Source of the DNA: Patescibacteria group bacterium
GTDB lineage: Bacteria > Patescibacteriota > Microgenomatia > Levybacterales > UBA12049
Direction: 5' to 3'
DNA length: 16,445 nucleotides
Assembly (NCBI GenBank): GCA_023487605.1
Contig: JAMDEE010000017.1
Coordinates: 1 to 16,445, forward strand
The notes under the pieces were generated by a model, which was given only the letters and a program-made list of their open reading frames with translations, was not told the DNA's origin and ran no database searches. Shown in pieces: positions 6,935 through 13,421 of the stretch. The translations under genes and the position numbers were made by a program. Numbering within the stretch: position 1 is the first letter of the stretch; the number at the start of each line of letters is the position of its first letter.

Positions 6935-7324
6935 TTATTCCTCATGGTGTATTCCAAGCAGGTGCATTAATCCGTGCTCCACCAATTCATCAACTTTATC
7001 GTCAACAAGCATCTCATCCCTTGACGCATCTTTTATGACTTCGGGGAATGAAAGGATTATGTCTCCCAGCCTTAAAGTATCGTTGGGAGAATTAATTGGC
7101 TCACCTTCGGTCTGGGAAAAAGACAGGATGTTTCTGGTCTTATCTTCGCCTTTATATTTTTTGGAAAGAGCACGCATTTTCCTATCTCCAACAACAGCAA
7201 CAGAAACTTCAACGGACGACTCGACACCGTTTTTGTCAATCACCCTGTCTACCGTCGCTTTAATTCTTTTTCTGTTAATTCTATACCTGCTCTCGACAAA
7301 AATTAAGACGTTGATCTTATTCAT
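6935..7324 (-). CDS. ybeY: Endoribonuclease YbeY (rRNA maturation factor)
   Basis: This is a metal-dependent RNase involved in 16S rRNA 3' maturation and ribosome quality control. The diagnostic motif is HGLMHLLGIHH at 117-127, corresponding to the HGxLHLxGyDH zinc site with H117, H121 and H127; the usual Asp before the last His is His126 here. The segment NILSFSQTEGEP corresponds to the conserved LSFP strand. At 129 residues it is short: the protein ends two residues after the zinc motif. It starts three bases after the rpsU stop with no strong ribosome binding site, so it is probably translated by coupling to rpsU. That pairing fits a joint role in ribosome assembly. Confidence 0.93.
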   Translation of the reverse strand: MNKINVLIFVESRYRINRKRIKATVDRVIDKNGVESSVEVSVAVVGDRKMRALSKKYKGEDKTRNILSFSQTEGEPINSPNDTLRLGDIILSFPEVIKDASRDEMLVDDKVDELVEHGLMHLLGIHHEE

Positions 7325-7327
7325 AAG

Positions 7328-7513
7328 CTATGCCGACCAAACCTTTTTTGCCTTTCGGGCGTCTTCTGCTTTTTGCTTTCTGGCTAAGGAGGGTTTTAGA
7401 TAAAATTCTCTCCTCTTTGCCTCCTGCAGAATTCCTTCGGACATAACTTTCCTGGAAAATTTTCTGATTAATGCGTCATCGCTGTCGCCGGGCATTTTTT
7501 TAACTACTACCAT
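7328..7513 (-). CDS. rpsU: 30S ribosomal protein bS21
   Basis: This is a small basic protein of the 30S subunit platform, near the anti-Shine-Dalgarno. The 61-residue sequence with [18 protein letters not shown] and a Lys/Arg-rich tail ([16 protein letters not shown]) is typical. The ATG is preceded by a full AAAGGAGGTG site, one of the strongest in the window, as expected for a highly expressed protein. It is followed after three bases by ybeY. A separate transcription start in the 58-base gap to the HIT gene is possible, but no clear promoter was identified. Confidence 0.95.
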   Translation of the reverse strand: MVVVKKMPGDSDDALIRKFSRKVMSEGILQEAKRREFYLKPSLARKQKAEDARKAKKVWSA

Positions 7514-7571
7514 AATAAAACACCTCCTTTATAATATTCACAATTTGCCGTTGCTATTGATTGTTCTACTC

Positions 7572-7898
7572 TTAGAGTTTGTATTGTTTTTCTATAGGGC
7601 CAACTATATGAAAATGCAAATGGTCAATTATTTGCGATCCTCCGCCGTTTACCGAAACCCTGTAGCCTTTATTTTTAAGTTTATCTTTAATTGTCTTATC
7701 CAATACTTTTTTAACCTTTAAAATTAAATCTTTTTCGGTTAAATCCAAAAAATCTTCTATGTGTTTTTTGGGGACAACAAGAATATGTACGGGTTTTTCC
7801 GGATTTATGTCGGGGAAAACCATTACGTCGTCGTCTTCGTATTCAAATTCTTTTGGTATTTCTCTATCCCTGATTTTGCAAAAAACACAACCGCTCAT
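7572..7898 (-). CDS. HIT family nucleotide hydrolase
   Basis: This is a histidine triad protein of the HINT/PKCI type that hydrolyses nucleoside phosphoramidates or dinucleoside phosphates. The catalytic triad is HLHFHIVGP with H93, H95 and H97, next to the normal C-terminus at 108 residues. The N-terminal CVFCKI (Cys4, Cys7) and H46 fit the zinc-binding subset. DINPEKPVHILVVPKKH is the usual nucleotide-binding beta strand and helix. The ATG at 7898 has no Shine-Dalgarno and the upstream 57 bases are an AT-rich palindromic spacer, so how it starts is unclear. The physiological substrate cannot be read from the sequence. Confidence 0.93.
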   Translation of the reverse strand: MSGCVFCKIRDREIPKEFEYEDDDVMVFPDINPEKPVHILVVPKKHIEDFLDLTEKDLILKVKKVLDKTIKDKLKNKGYRVSVNGGGSQIIDHLHFHIVGPIEKQYKL

Positions 7899-7955
7899 AA
7901 TTCAAAATCTAAAGTTCAGAATTCAGAATTAATTTTGAATTATAAATTATGAATT
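7899..7955. repeat. AT-rich palindromic spacer
   Basis: The gap between the DHH-motif gene and the HIT gene is almost entirely built of AATTCAGAATT, TTTGAATTATAAATTATGAATTC and similar mirrored pieces. It resembles the other AT-rich spacers of this window. No coding capacity or terminator T-run was seen. Confidence 0.35.
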
Positions 7956-8855
7956 CTAAATTGATCTTAGTACTTCTATTATATCACTCAATTTTAATTT
8001 AGTCGGTTTCATTTTTGGATTCTTTACTGTTCCGTTTAAAAGCATTTTTTTTGAAACGTGCAGGAACCACGTTGCTTCGGGGTCCATCTTACTTAATTTC
8101 TCATAAGCAAGAGTAAGATTTATTCCTTTATTCGAATTATCCGGACGGGCTTTAATCCTAACATACCCCTTCCTTGGGTCTTTTCTTAAAACCACAACGT
8201 ATCCCATTTTCTGGGAAAGCTTTATAACCGAATCGTTTACCGTTTCAAATGCTATCCCTTTACCGAAACGCGTATCAAATTTTGTTCCGTTTTCTTTTAT
8301 TTCTTTTTCCGCCCAAACCCTGTTTTCAAATTCGTGTAAAAGCGCATCCAACGCCTGGCAAACGTAATCTACATAAAATTGGTCGCTATCGGGTTTTTCG
8401 AGCTTCAACCCGTCTAATATTCCGACAATTGAAAACTCATGATAATCTGCCGTAGGCTCTCCCCAAAAAACTTCTTTAAAATGGTCGACCTGAACTACAA
8501 CTCTTACTATCCTATCCAAAGCTTCAAGTTTTTCTTTACCCATCTCGGGGAGATTTTCATTCATTTCTTTAATTACGTAATCAAAAGTCAGGCTCGCGGC
8601 GCAAACCTTGTCGCTTAATGTCTGGTGGTGATCCAGAGGCCCCAATCCTGTATCTACATGAATAACCTGGTTCCTTCCCATCCTTTCAACCGGATCTTTA
8701 AAACTTAATCCTGCTTCAGGCGTTCTGCCGATTGCTTCTCCTGCCGGGACAAACTGAACTTGAGCCTTGTCCCACCCCGGCAGAAACTTTTTTATCAGCC
8801 AAACGCTGGTTATAGCGTCCATGTCGGGTGATGTATGCGCAACAATAATTCTCAT
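7956..8855 (-). CDS. DHH-motif (MYG1-like) putative phosphohydrolase
   Basis: This 299-residue protein begins MRIIVAHTSPDMDAITSVW, with the D-x-D metal-binding pattern of DHH phosphoesterases at D11 and D13, and continues with HVDTGLGPLDHHQ, where D68 and the D75-H76-H77 triad match motifs II and III. This resembles the MYG1 / DHH exonuclease-like superfamily more than RecJ or the oligoribonuclease NrnA. The substrate is unknown; a phosphodiesterase or exonuclease activity is inferred. The C-terminal half (about 190-299) holds a second alpha/beta segment ending near LKLSDIIEVLRSI. The ATG at 8855 is preferred to the in-frame TTG at 8861 because the TTG overlaps a TATACT -10 element; no Shine-Dalgarno exists. 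The next gene downstream is the HIT protein. Confidence 0.8.
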   Translation of the reverse strand: MRIIVAHTSPDMDAITSVWLIKKFLPGWDKAQVQFVPAGEAIGRTPEAGLSFKDPVERMGRNQVIHVDTGLGPLDHHQTLSDKVCAASLTFDYVIKEMNENLPEMGKEKLEALDRIVRVVVQVDHFKEVFWGEPTADYHEFSIVGILDGLKLEKPDSDQFYVDYVCQALDALLHEFENRVWAEKEIKENGTKFDTRFGKGIAFETVNDSVIKLSQKMGYVVVLRKDPRKGYVRIKARPDNSNKGINLTLAYEKLSKMDPEATWFLHVSKKMLLNGTVKNPKMKPTKLKLSDIIEVLRSI

Positions 8856-8860
8856 AACCA

Positions 8861-8866
8861 AGTATA
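8861..8866 (-). promoter_or_regulatory. Candidate -10 element, leaderless start of DHH-motif gene
   Basis: TATACT on the minus strand lies five bases before the ATG at 8855. No good -35 was found at 16-18 bases. The position agrees with the -10/start spacing seen at cysS, proS and the 2H phosphoesterase gene. Confidence 0.4.
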
Positions 8867-9067
8867 AAATTTAAAACTTAAAGCTAAATTTGTGTTTTAC
8901 GTTTTGTTAGTATACCTTTTTTACTCCTTAAAATAAACCCCCACATACCTTTCATCGTAAAAACACACCAATCATTAAATGCAAATTACTTCGTTGCCTG
9001 TCCACCAATACCGTATACCGGCGTTAATAATATTGGGTCCGCGTTTTAATAATATGGTTTGCACCTC
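8867..9067. other. Divergent intergenic region, nothing else identified
   Basis: This lies between the DHH-motif gene (minus) and the proline-rich membrane protein (plus). It is AT-rich on the left; the segment 8999-9067 is mixed and contains two AATAATAT words 27 bases apart. No RNA gene, hairpin terminator or open frame was supported. Confidence 0.4.
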
Positions 9068-9099
9068 TTGACAAAAAGCAACTAATAACGCACTATAAT
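9068..9099 (+). promoter_or_regulatory. Candidate promoter of the proline-rich membrane protein
   Basis: It has a perfect TTGACA (9068-9073) and a perfect TATAAT (9094-9099), but with a 20-base spacer, longer than the usual 17. The ATG follows 11 bases after the -10, so the leader would be about five bases or none. No Shine-Dalgarno is present. Confidence 0.5.
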
Positions 9100-9110
9100 A
9101 ATAACTGCCT

Positions 9111-9470
9111 ATGAATCCAAAAACCCCCCAAGATTTGGACCCTAAACTTAAAGAAGCTTACGACAGAGTAATGGGAGCCAACGTTGATAACGGGTCTGCT
9201 CCCGCACAAGGCCCTCAGGTTGTGCCTCCTCCTCAACCAATGACTCCTCCAACTGCTTCTGCACCCGTTAACCAAGCCCCTCCCTTCAGCCCCACAGCCG
9301 AAACACCACCTATAAATGTATCTGCATCTCCCTATACTGTGCCAGATTTACAGCCCGCCCAGCCGGCCAAGAAAAAATCCAAAATTTCTCCGGCAATCTT
9401 TTTGGTGGTTGGATTAGCTTTTTTTGCGGTTTATGCGGTGGTGTGGGCTAAGATTTTTGGGCTTTTTTAA
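9111..9470 (+). CDS. Proline-rich protein with C-terminal membrane anchor, 119 aa
   Basis: Residues 1-25 form a short helical head (LDPKLKEAYDRVM). Residues about 30-85 are a Pro/Ala/Thr/Val-rich flexible stretch (PPPQPMTPPTASAPV). KKKSK at 87-91 is followed by one hydrophobic segment (about 94-119) that ends the protein. With the positive charges before the anchor, the N-terminal part should stay in the cytoplasm. No enzyme motif is visible and I do not recognise the family. The start is fixed by its own promoter immediately upstream. Its last 23 bases overlap the 3' end of proS on the other strand. It may tether or scaffold something at the membrane, but that is a guess. Confidence 0.72.
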   Translation: MNPKTPQDLDPKLKEAYDRVMGANVDNGSAPAQGPQVVPPPQPMTPPTASAPVNQAPPFSPTAETPPINVSASPYTVPDLQPAQPAKKKSKISPAIFLVVGLAFFAVYAVVWAKIFGLF

Positions 9471-10743
9471 GCCTGTTCAGTACTTCATCCAAGGATATCA
9501 ACTCCCCTTTTTCTTCTGTCCTTTTTTTCCACTCGATTTTATTTTCGGCTTGCCCTGAACCCTGCCGAAGGGTTTTGGCACTTATAACCAACCTTATAGG
9601 AATACCGATTAAATCCGCGTCATTAAATTTTTGGCCAACGGAAACGTCCCTGTCGTCATACAAAATCTCTATACCCTCACCTGTTAAGCTCTCATAAATC
9701 TTGTCTGCTTCTTTAACAATTGTTTTTTGTTCGTTGTCTATTGCTATGAGATAAACATTGTAGGGAGCGACGCTTTCGGGCCAAATAATTCCCTTGTCGT
9801 CATGGTAGAGTTCAACCAGGGTACCTAACACTCTTGTGGACCCTATTCCGTAGCTTGCAAGAACAACCGGTTTCTTGCTCCCGTCGCTATCGGTAAAATA
9901 AAATCCCATTTTTTCCGAATACATTGTACCGAGAGGAAATATGTTTCCCACCTCTATTGAGTTTGACTCGATAATCTTACCTGCTTGTCTTGAACCTGCC
10001 GAAAGACACTTCGGGCATTTATCCCCTGCTTTTCCTTGAAAAATTTCTTTATTCTGCGCAAAATTACAGGAATTACAATAATAAATTGTATCCTCGCCGA
10101 TTTCCGACAAAACCTGGAATTCATGGGTTATGTTTTTGGTAAAAACTCCCCCGCCGGCCTCAACAATTTTTGCATCCAAACCCATCCTTTTAAATGTCTT
10201 AATATATGCGTCGGCAACTTCCCAGTAATATTTATATAAATCTTCCTCCGAAACATGGGCGCTGTATAAATCTTTCATCAGGAATTCCCTGCCTCTTAGA
10301 ATCCCGGATTTTGCCCTTGGCTCATCCCTGAATTTGGTGGAAAAATGGTAAATTTTTATGGGGAAATCCTTGAAGCTTTGCGTCCTTTTCCTTATTAAAT
10401 CCATTACAATTTCTTCGTGGGTAAAAGAAAGGCCGTATTCTTTATTGTCTTTTTTTAACTGGTACATTATATCCTTAGCGCTGTCCCAGCGGCCTGTTTC
10501 GTTCCAGATTTCTTTCGGATGCAAAAGAGGCATTAACATTTCGTTGGCGCCTGTTGCGTCCATTTCCTCGCGGATAATTTGTTTTATTTTTTCAACAACC
10601 CTGAATCCGAGAGGTAAAAGGGTGTAGGAACCCGCCATCAGCTTATCTATAAAACCTGCTTTTAATAAATATTTCGCGTTTACGGAAACCTCGTCCTTTG
10701 GATAATCTCTTGCTGTCTTGCCGAATAAATTAGAATATCTCAT
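9448..10743 (-). CDS. proS: Prolyl-tRNA synthetase (short form, no INS domain)
   Basis: This class II synthetase charges tRNA-Pro. At 431 residues it is far shorter than the E. coli type (about 570) because the editing insertion (INS) is absent between motif 2 and motif 3. Motif 2 is FRDEPRAKSGILRGREFLMKD (about 138-158); motif 3 is in YGIGSTRVLGTLVE (298-311); the C-terminal anticodon-binding domain follows (about 326-431). In the INS position is a short zinc-ribbon-like segment with C223, C226, C243 and C246. Two small in-frame repeat insertions are seen, SAGSRQAG (248-255) and LRQGSGQAE (392-400). The ATG lies six bases after a TATACT element and has no Shine-Dalgarno, suggesting leaderless translation. 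Confidence 0.95.
   Translation of the reverse strand: MRYSNLFGKTARDYPKDEVSVNAKYLLKAGFIDKLMAGSYTLLPLGFRVVEKIKQIIREEMDATGANEMLMPLLHPKEIWNETGRWDSAKDIMYQLKKDNKEYGLSFTHEEIVMDLIRKRTQSFKDFPIKIYHFSTKFRDEPRAKSGILRGREFLMKDLYSAHVSEEDLYKYYWEVADAYIKTFKRMGLDAKIVEAGGGVFTKNITHEFQVLSEIGEDTIYYCNSCNFAQNKEIFQGKAGDKCPKCLSAGSRQAGKIIESNSIEVGNIFPLGTMYSEKMGFYFTDSDGSKKPVVLASYGIGSTRVLGTLVELYHDDKGIIWPESVAPYNVYLIAIDNEQKTIVKEADKIYESLTGEGIEILYDDRDVSVGQKFNDADLIGIPIRLVISAKTLRQGSGQAENKIEWKKRTEEKGELISLDEVLNRLKKAQKS
9548..9572 (-). repeat. Small hairpin repeat in proS, copy A
   Basis: On the minus strand this reads ACCCTTCGGCAGGGTTCAGG then GCAAGC. It encodes LRQGSGQA in frame near the C-terminus of ProRS. It can fold as CCCT/AGGG around a TCGGCA-containing loop, or as the shorter ACCCT-TCGGC-AGGGT. 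It belongs to the same family as 9983-10005 and 13642-13666. Confidence 0.65.
9983..10005 (-). repeat. Small hairpin repeat in proS, copy B
   Basis: The minus strand carries TGTCTT at one end and AAGACA at the other around the loop TCGGCAGGTTC, a perfect 6-bp stem. It encodes AGSRQAG in frame directly after the second Cys pair of the zinc-ribbon-like segment. Confidence 0.65.
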
Positions 10744-10749
10744 AATCCC

Positions 10750-10778
10750 AGTATATAGTATTTTGTATTTAGTATCTA
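10750..10778 (-). promoter_or_regulatory. Candidate leaderless promoter of proS
   Basis: On the minus strand TAGATA (10773-10778) and TATACT (10750-10755) are 17 bases apart, and the ATG is six bases further. The predicted start of transcription coincides with the start codon. Confidence 0.5.
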
Positions 10779-10799
10779 GTATCTTTTAGCTTTTGGCCT

Positions 10800-10828
10800 T
10801 TGAATTTTGAATTGGGTTATTGTATACT
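10800..10828 (+). promoter_or_regulatory. Candidate promoter of the 104-aa gene at 10837
   Basis: TTGAAT (10800-10805), a 17-base spacer and TATACT (10823-10828) are followed eight bases later by GTG (10837). This decides the start codon of the next gene and suggests a leaderless mRNA. Confidence 0.5.
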
Positions 10829-10836
10829 TCGCATTT

Positions 10837-11151
10837 GTGGCAGAAAAAGAACCAAATCCGTCAAGAAGAAATGTTATTAATCCCCGATGGGCTCACCCCC
10901 AAACAATTGAGGGAAGAATTACAGACTTAACAACTAACGAGCTGGGAACCGTTACGGTCTTTTTAGCTCCGACAGAAGACGGGCAGACGCAAAGTATTAG
11001 AATAACTCCTTTTGATTTTTTAGAAGCAAGAGAATTCAGTCCAAAAGGCAGGGAATGGTTTATCAAACAGGTGGTAAAGCAAATAAAAGATAATTCACGT
11101 TGCGTTGTTGTCAGATGGATTCCTCCAATTACCGCAGGCAGAAGGCACTAA
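10837..11151 (+). CDS. Hypothetical protein, 104 aa
   Basis: I do not recognise this family. The protein appears to be a small beta-rich domain: GRITDLTTNELGTVTVFLAP and QSIRITPFDFLEAREF look like alternating strands, followed by a helix (PKGREWFIKQVVKQIKDN) and a last strand (CVVVRWIPP), ending basic (AGRRH). That pattern would suit a small nucleic-acid-binding barrel, but no signature confirms it. The frame is open further upstream to TTG 10807, but those codons overlap a good -35/-10 pair, so GTG at 10837 is chosen. No Shine-Dalgarno is present. The next gene's promoter begins immediately after its stop. Confidence 0.65.
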   Translation: MAEKEPNPSRRNVINPRWAHPQTIEGRITDLTTNELGTVTVFLAPTEDGQTQSIRITPFDFLEAREFSPKGREWFIKQVVKQIKDNSRCVVVRWIPPITAGRRH

Positions 11152-11158
11152 AATCTTG

Positions 11159-11167
11159 TGCTATACT
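11159..11167 (+). promoter_or_regulatory. Extended -10 promoter of the 2H phosphoesterase gene
   Basis: TGC-TATACT is an extended -10 element (TGn plus hexamer 11162-11167). The ATG follows after six bases (TTCACC). No -35 match is evident at 17 bases. The spacing is the same as at proS and cysS. Confidence 0.5.
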
Positions 11168-11173
11168 TTCACC

Positions 11174-11698
11174 ATGCAAAATAACTCAAGTCTTTTTTCC
11201 GTCTGGATTATTCCTGAAGTAAAAGACAGGGAGTACTTACAGAACATAATCAACAATTTAGCAAAAAAATATAACTCCCCTGTTTTTATACCCCATATGA
11301 CTCTGGCCGGTGATATTAGATTAGGCATTGATGAAATAGAATCTGCTGTTGAAGAAATCTTTGAAAATACAAAACCATTTAAAATTAAAAAGACAAGAGT
11401 TAACCAAAGCGAATTATTCTTCAAGACGGTTTTTATCGAATTTGGGCTTGATGAAAATTTGAAAAATTTATATTCCTTTCTTTCAAGAAAAATAAGAATG
11501 GACGTCCTCTTTACATTCAAACCTCACATAAGCTTAATTTATAAAATCATGCCAAGAGAAGAAAAACTTAAAATTATAGAAAAGCTTGACATAAAGGATG
11601 AATTTACAATCGGAAGCGTAATGATTAATAAAAATGACCCTAATGATTATCAAAATGTTAAGAGTTGGAAAATTATTTACTCAAAAAAACTTTCATGA
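11174..11698 (+). CDS. 2H phosphoesterase (2'-5' RNA ligase-like)
   Basis: This is a 174-residue protein with the two His-x-Ser/Thr motifs of the 2H superfamily: PHMTLAG (H41, T43) and KPHISLIYK (H118, S120). The spacing and the strands around each motif fit cyclic phosphodiesterases and LigT-like enzymes, which open 2',3'-cyclic phosphates on RNA or nucleotides. The N-terminal LFSVWIIPEVKD is a typical first strand of the fold. The ATG follows an extended -10 by six bases; the longer open frame upstream overlaps the previous gene and is not needed. Its stop overlaps the start of the HAD gene (ATGA), so the two are coupled. The natural substrate is unknown. Confidence 0.85.
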   Translation: MQNNSSLFSVWIIPEVKDREYLQNIINNLAKKYNSPVFIPHMTLAGDIRLGIDEIESAVEEIFENTKPFKIKKTRVNQSELFFKTVFIEFGLDENLKNLYSFLSRKIRMDVLFTFKPHISLIYKIMPREEKLKIIEKLDIKDEFTIGSVMINKNDPNDYQNVKSWKIIYSKKLS

Positions 11699-12375
11699 AA
11701 ATTCCTTTATTTGATATAGACGGTACGCTTGTCAAGACAGGAAGTAAGCTTCACGAACAATCCCTTATCTATGCTTTTAAAAAGGTCTACGGAGTTAACA
11801 TAGATATTGAGGGACTTGGAATTCAGGGAATGCTGGATAATCAACATATAATTAGAGTCCTGAGTCCAAGAGGTTTAAACGACGAAGAAATCAAAAGTAA
11901 AATTAAACGGATGGCAGATGCGTCAGCCGAATATTTTAAAGAACATAAAATGCAAACTCAACCGGAAGTTTTGCCGGGGGTAAAAGATTTACTTGAGAGG
12001 TTGAAAGAGAAAAAAATTCATTTGGGACTTTTAACCGGTAATATGGAGCAAATCGCTTGGACAAAATTGGAAAGAGCCGGGCTTAAGGAGTATTTCACTT
12101 TTGGAGGGTTTGGAAATCAAGCTTATCAAAGAGTCGATCTGGTTTATCTCGCCAAAAAACATCTTGAAAAACAATTGGGAATTGCTTTGAGTCTTGAAGA
12201 CTTCCTCATAGTTGGAGACACCCTAAAAGATATTCAATGCGCAAGAGATGCCAAAATAAAAGTAATTACGGTTGCGTCCGGCCATTTTGATTTACAGTCT
12301 TTAGAACAAGGACACCCTGACTTAAATGTAGAAACGCTTGAAGACAGAAAAGTTTTCGACTTTATACTCAATTAG
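11695..12375 (+). CDS. HAD-superfamily phosphatase (phosphoglycolate phosphatase-like)
   Basis: This is a 226-residue haloacid dehalogenase-type phosphatase. Motif I is FDIDGTL (nucleophile D7, acid D9); motif II is LLTGN (T114); the acidic motif IV is VGDTLKDIQCA (D175, D179). A helical cap occupies about 16-90, as in the beta-phosphoglucomutase/Gph subfamily. The motif III basic residue is probably R146 or a nearby Lys. The ATG at 11695 overlaps the stop of the 2H phosphoesterase gene (ATGA), so the longer frame from TTG 11665 is rejected. It converges on gnd with only 15 bases between stops and no obvious terminator. The substrate is not determined; phosphoglycolate or another small sugar phosphate is a family-based guess. 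Confidence 0.88.
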   Translation: MKIPLFDIDGTLVKTGSKLHEQSLIYAFKKVYGVNIDIEGLGIQGMLDNQHIIRVLSPRGLNDEEIKSKIKRMADASAEYFKEHKMQTQPEVLPGVKDLLERLKEKKIHLGLLTGNMEQIAWTKLERAGLKEYFTFGGFGNQAYQRVDLVYLAKKHLEKQLGIALSLEDFLIVGDTLKDIQCARDAKIKVITVASGHFDLQSLEQGHPDLNVETLEDRKVFDFILN

Positions 12376-12390
12376 AACTTCCTTTATAGC

Positions 12391-13335
12391 TTATGAACTT
12401 TTTAAAGAGTGGCCGCCAAAGGCATTCCTTAACGCCGCAACCGTTTTTGCGGTAAATGAATTTTGGATTTTTGTATCTTTTTGCGAGCGTCTCCTATACT
12501 CCAAGGATCTTTCGATAATTTCTACTTCTACCCCTTCTTTTTTTGCTTCCTCAACGGTCCAGCGGGCTTCTCCGGATTCTTCTATAAACCCCTTAATTCC
12601 GTCCAATTTCGGGTTTTGGGATAAGGCGTCAAACGCTCTGTCCAACAAAAATCCCGATATAATTGTCCCTTTTTGCCATATTTTTGCAACTTTTAAAAGA
12701 TCAAATTTATAAGATGACTTTTCCAAAACCTCAAATCCCTCCCCGATACTTTGCATCATTCCGTATTCGATTCCGTTGTGGACCATTTTTACAAAATGTC
12801 CTGCCCCGCCTTCCCCGAAATAGTCGTATCCTCCATTTGGTTTAGCCAAACTTACCAAAATAGGTTTTATGTAGTCATAAGCTTTTCTTGAACCACCGAC
12901 CATTAAAGGATAACCGTTTTTTGAGGCTAAAATACCCCCGCTGACCCCTATACCCAAATATTCAATATTCTTTTTTTTAAAGTCCCTGTACCTTTTTTCC
13001 GTATCCTTAAAATACGCGTTTCCTCCGTCGATGACTATATCTCCTTTTTTTAAGTATTTAGAAACTTCATCCAGAACGTTTTGGGTTGCTTCCCCCGCAG
13101 GCAGCATAATCCATAAAACCCGCGGCTTTCCCAGTTGTTGAATTAAATCTTCAATACTATCGATAATTTCCAGATTATTCCCGTCATTTTTAAATTTTAA
13201 ATTTTTAATTTTTAATTTAAGCTCGTCGGCAGGAGCGGCTGACCTATTCCAAGCAACAACTTCGTGGCCTTCTTCGTAAAGCTTGAGGGCTATTCTACTT
13301 CCCATCTTTCCCAGACCCAAAACGGCTATCTTCAT
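12391..13335 (-). CDS. gnd: 6-phosphogluconate dehydrogenase (short, YqeC/GntZ-like form)
   Basis: It oxidatively decarboxylates 6-phosphogluconate to ribulose 5-phosphate in the pentose phosphate pathway. At 314 residues it belongs to the short form rather than the 470-residue one. The dinucleotide-binding loop is GLGKMGSR (7-14), with NRS (30-32) after the second strand. The catalytic region has GVSGG (S132, G133, G134) and HFVKMVHNGIEYG (K183, N187). An AT-rich in-frame segment (about 39-50, LKLKIKNLKFKN; 13186-13221) interrupts the loop after NRS and looks like a repeat insertion. The start overlaps a 29-codon upstream frame (ATGA) that begins with a diverged copy of gnd's own first 11 codons. 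The upstream neighbourhood carries a zwf relic, so this was probably once a zwf-gnd operon. Confidence 0.93.
   Translation of the reverse strand: MKIAVLGLGKMGSRIALKLYEEGHEVVAWNRSAAPADELKLKIKNLKFKNDGNNLEIIDSIEDLIQQLGKPRVLWIMLPAGEATQNVLDEVSKYLKKGDIVIDGGNAYFKDTEKRYRDFKKKNIEYLGIGVSGGILASKNGYPLMVGGSRKAYDYIKPILVSLAKPNGGYDYFGEGGAGHFVKMVHNGIEYGMMQSIGEGFEVLEKSSYKFDLLKVAKIWQKGTIISGFLLDRAFDALSQNPKLDGIKGFIEESGEARWTVEEAKKEGVEVEIIERSLEYRRRSQKDTKIQNSFTAKTVAALRNAFGGHSLKSS
13186..13221 (-). repeat. AT-rich in-frame insertion in gnd
   Basis: These codons (LKLKIKNLKFKN) consist of AAAATTAAAAATTTAAAATT-type sequence, matching the style of the AT-rich intergenic spacers. It sits directly after the NADP-contacting NRS. 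The assignment as an insertion is inferred from composition and family length. Confidence 0.4.
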
Positions 13336-13421
13336 TCCCCACCTCCTCGCCTGTCAAGCAGGCGAACTCGCGCTGACGCGCTCCGTTCCATCTTTCCCAA
13401 ACCCAAAATTCCTATTTTCAT
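13332..13421 (-). pseudogene. 29-codon upstream frame: diverged copy of gnd start plus hairpin insert
   Basis: The ATG at 13421-13419 opens a frame reading MKIGILGLGKM, then ERSASARVRLLDRRGGGE and a stop. Its first 11 codons match the start of gnd (MKIAVLGLGKM) at 28 of 33 bases. The remainder contains a perfect 6-bp hairpin CGCCTG-TCAAG-CAGGCG (13348-13364) and CGCG-CTGA-CGCG (13369-13380). The frame overlaps the stop of the tRNA-binding gene (ATGA) and the start of gnd (ATGA), so ribosomes could pass from one to the next. The simplest reading is the relic of an original gnd start split by a repeat insertion with duplication of the 5' end; a functional leader peptide is possible but unproven. 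Confidence 0.7.

Noticed and set aside
12376..12390. Bidirectional terminator between the HAD gene and gnd
   Set aside because: Only 15 bases separate the stops and no stem can be drawn there.
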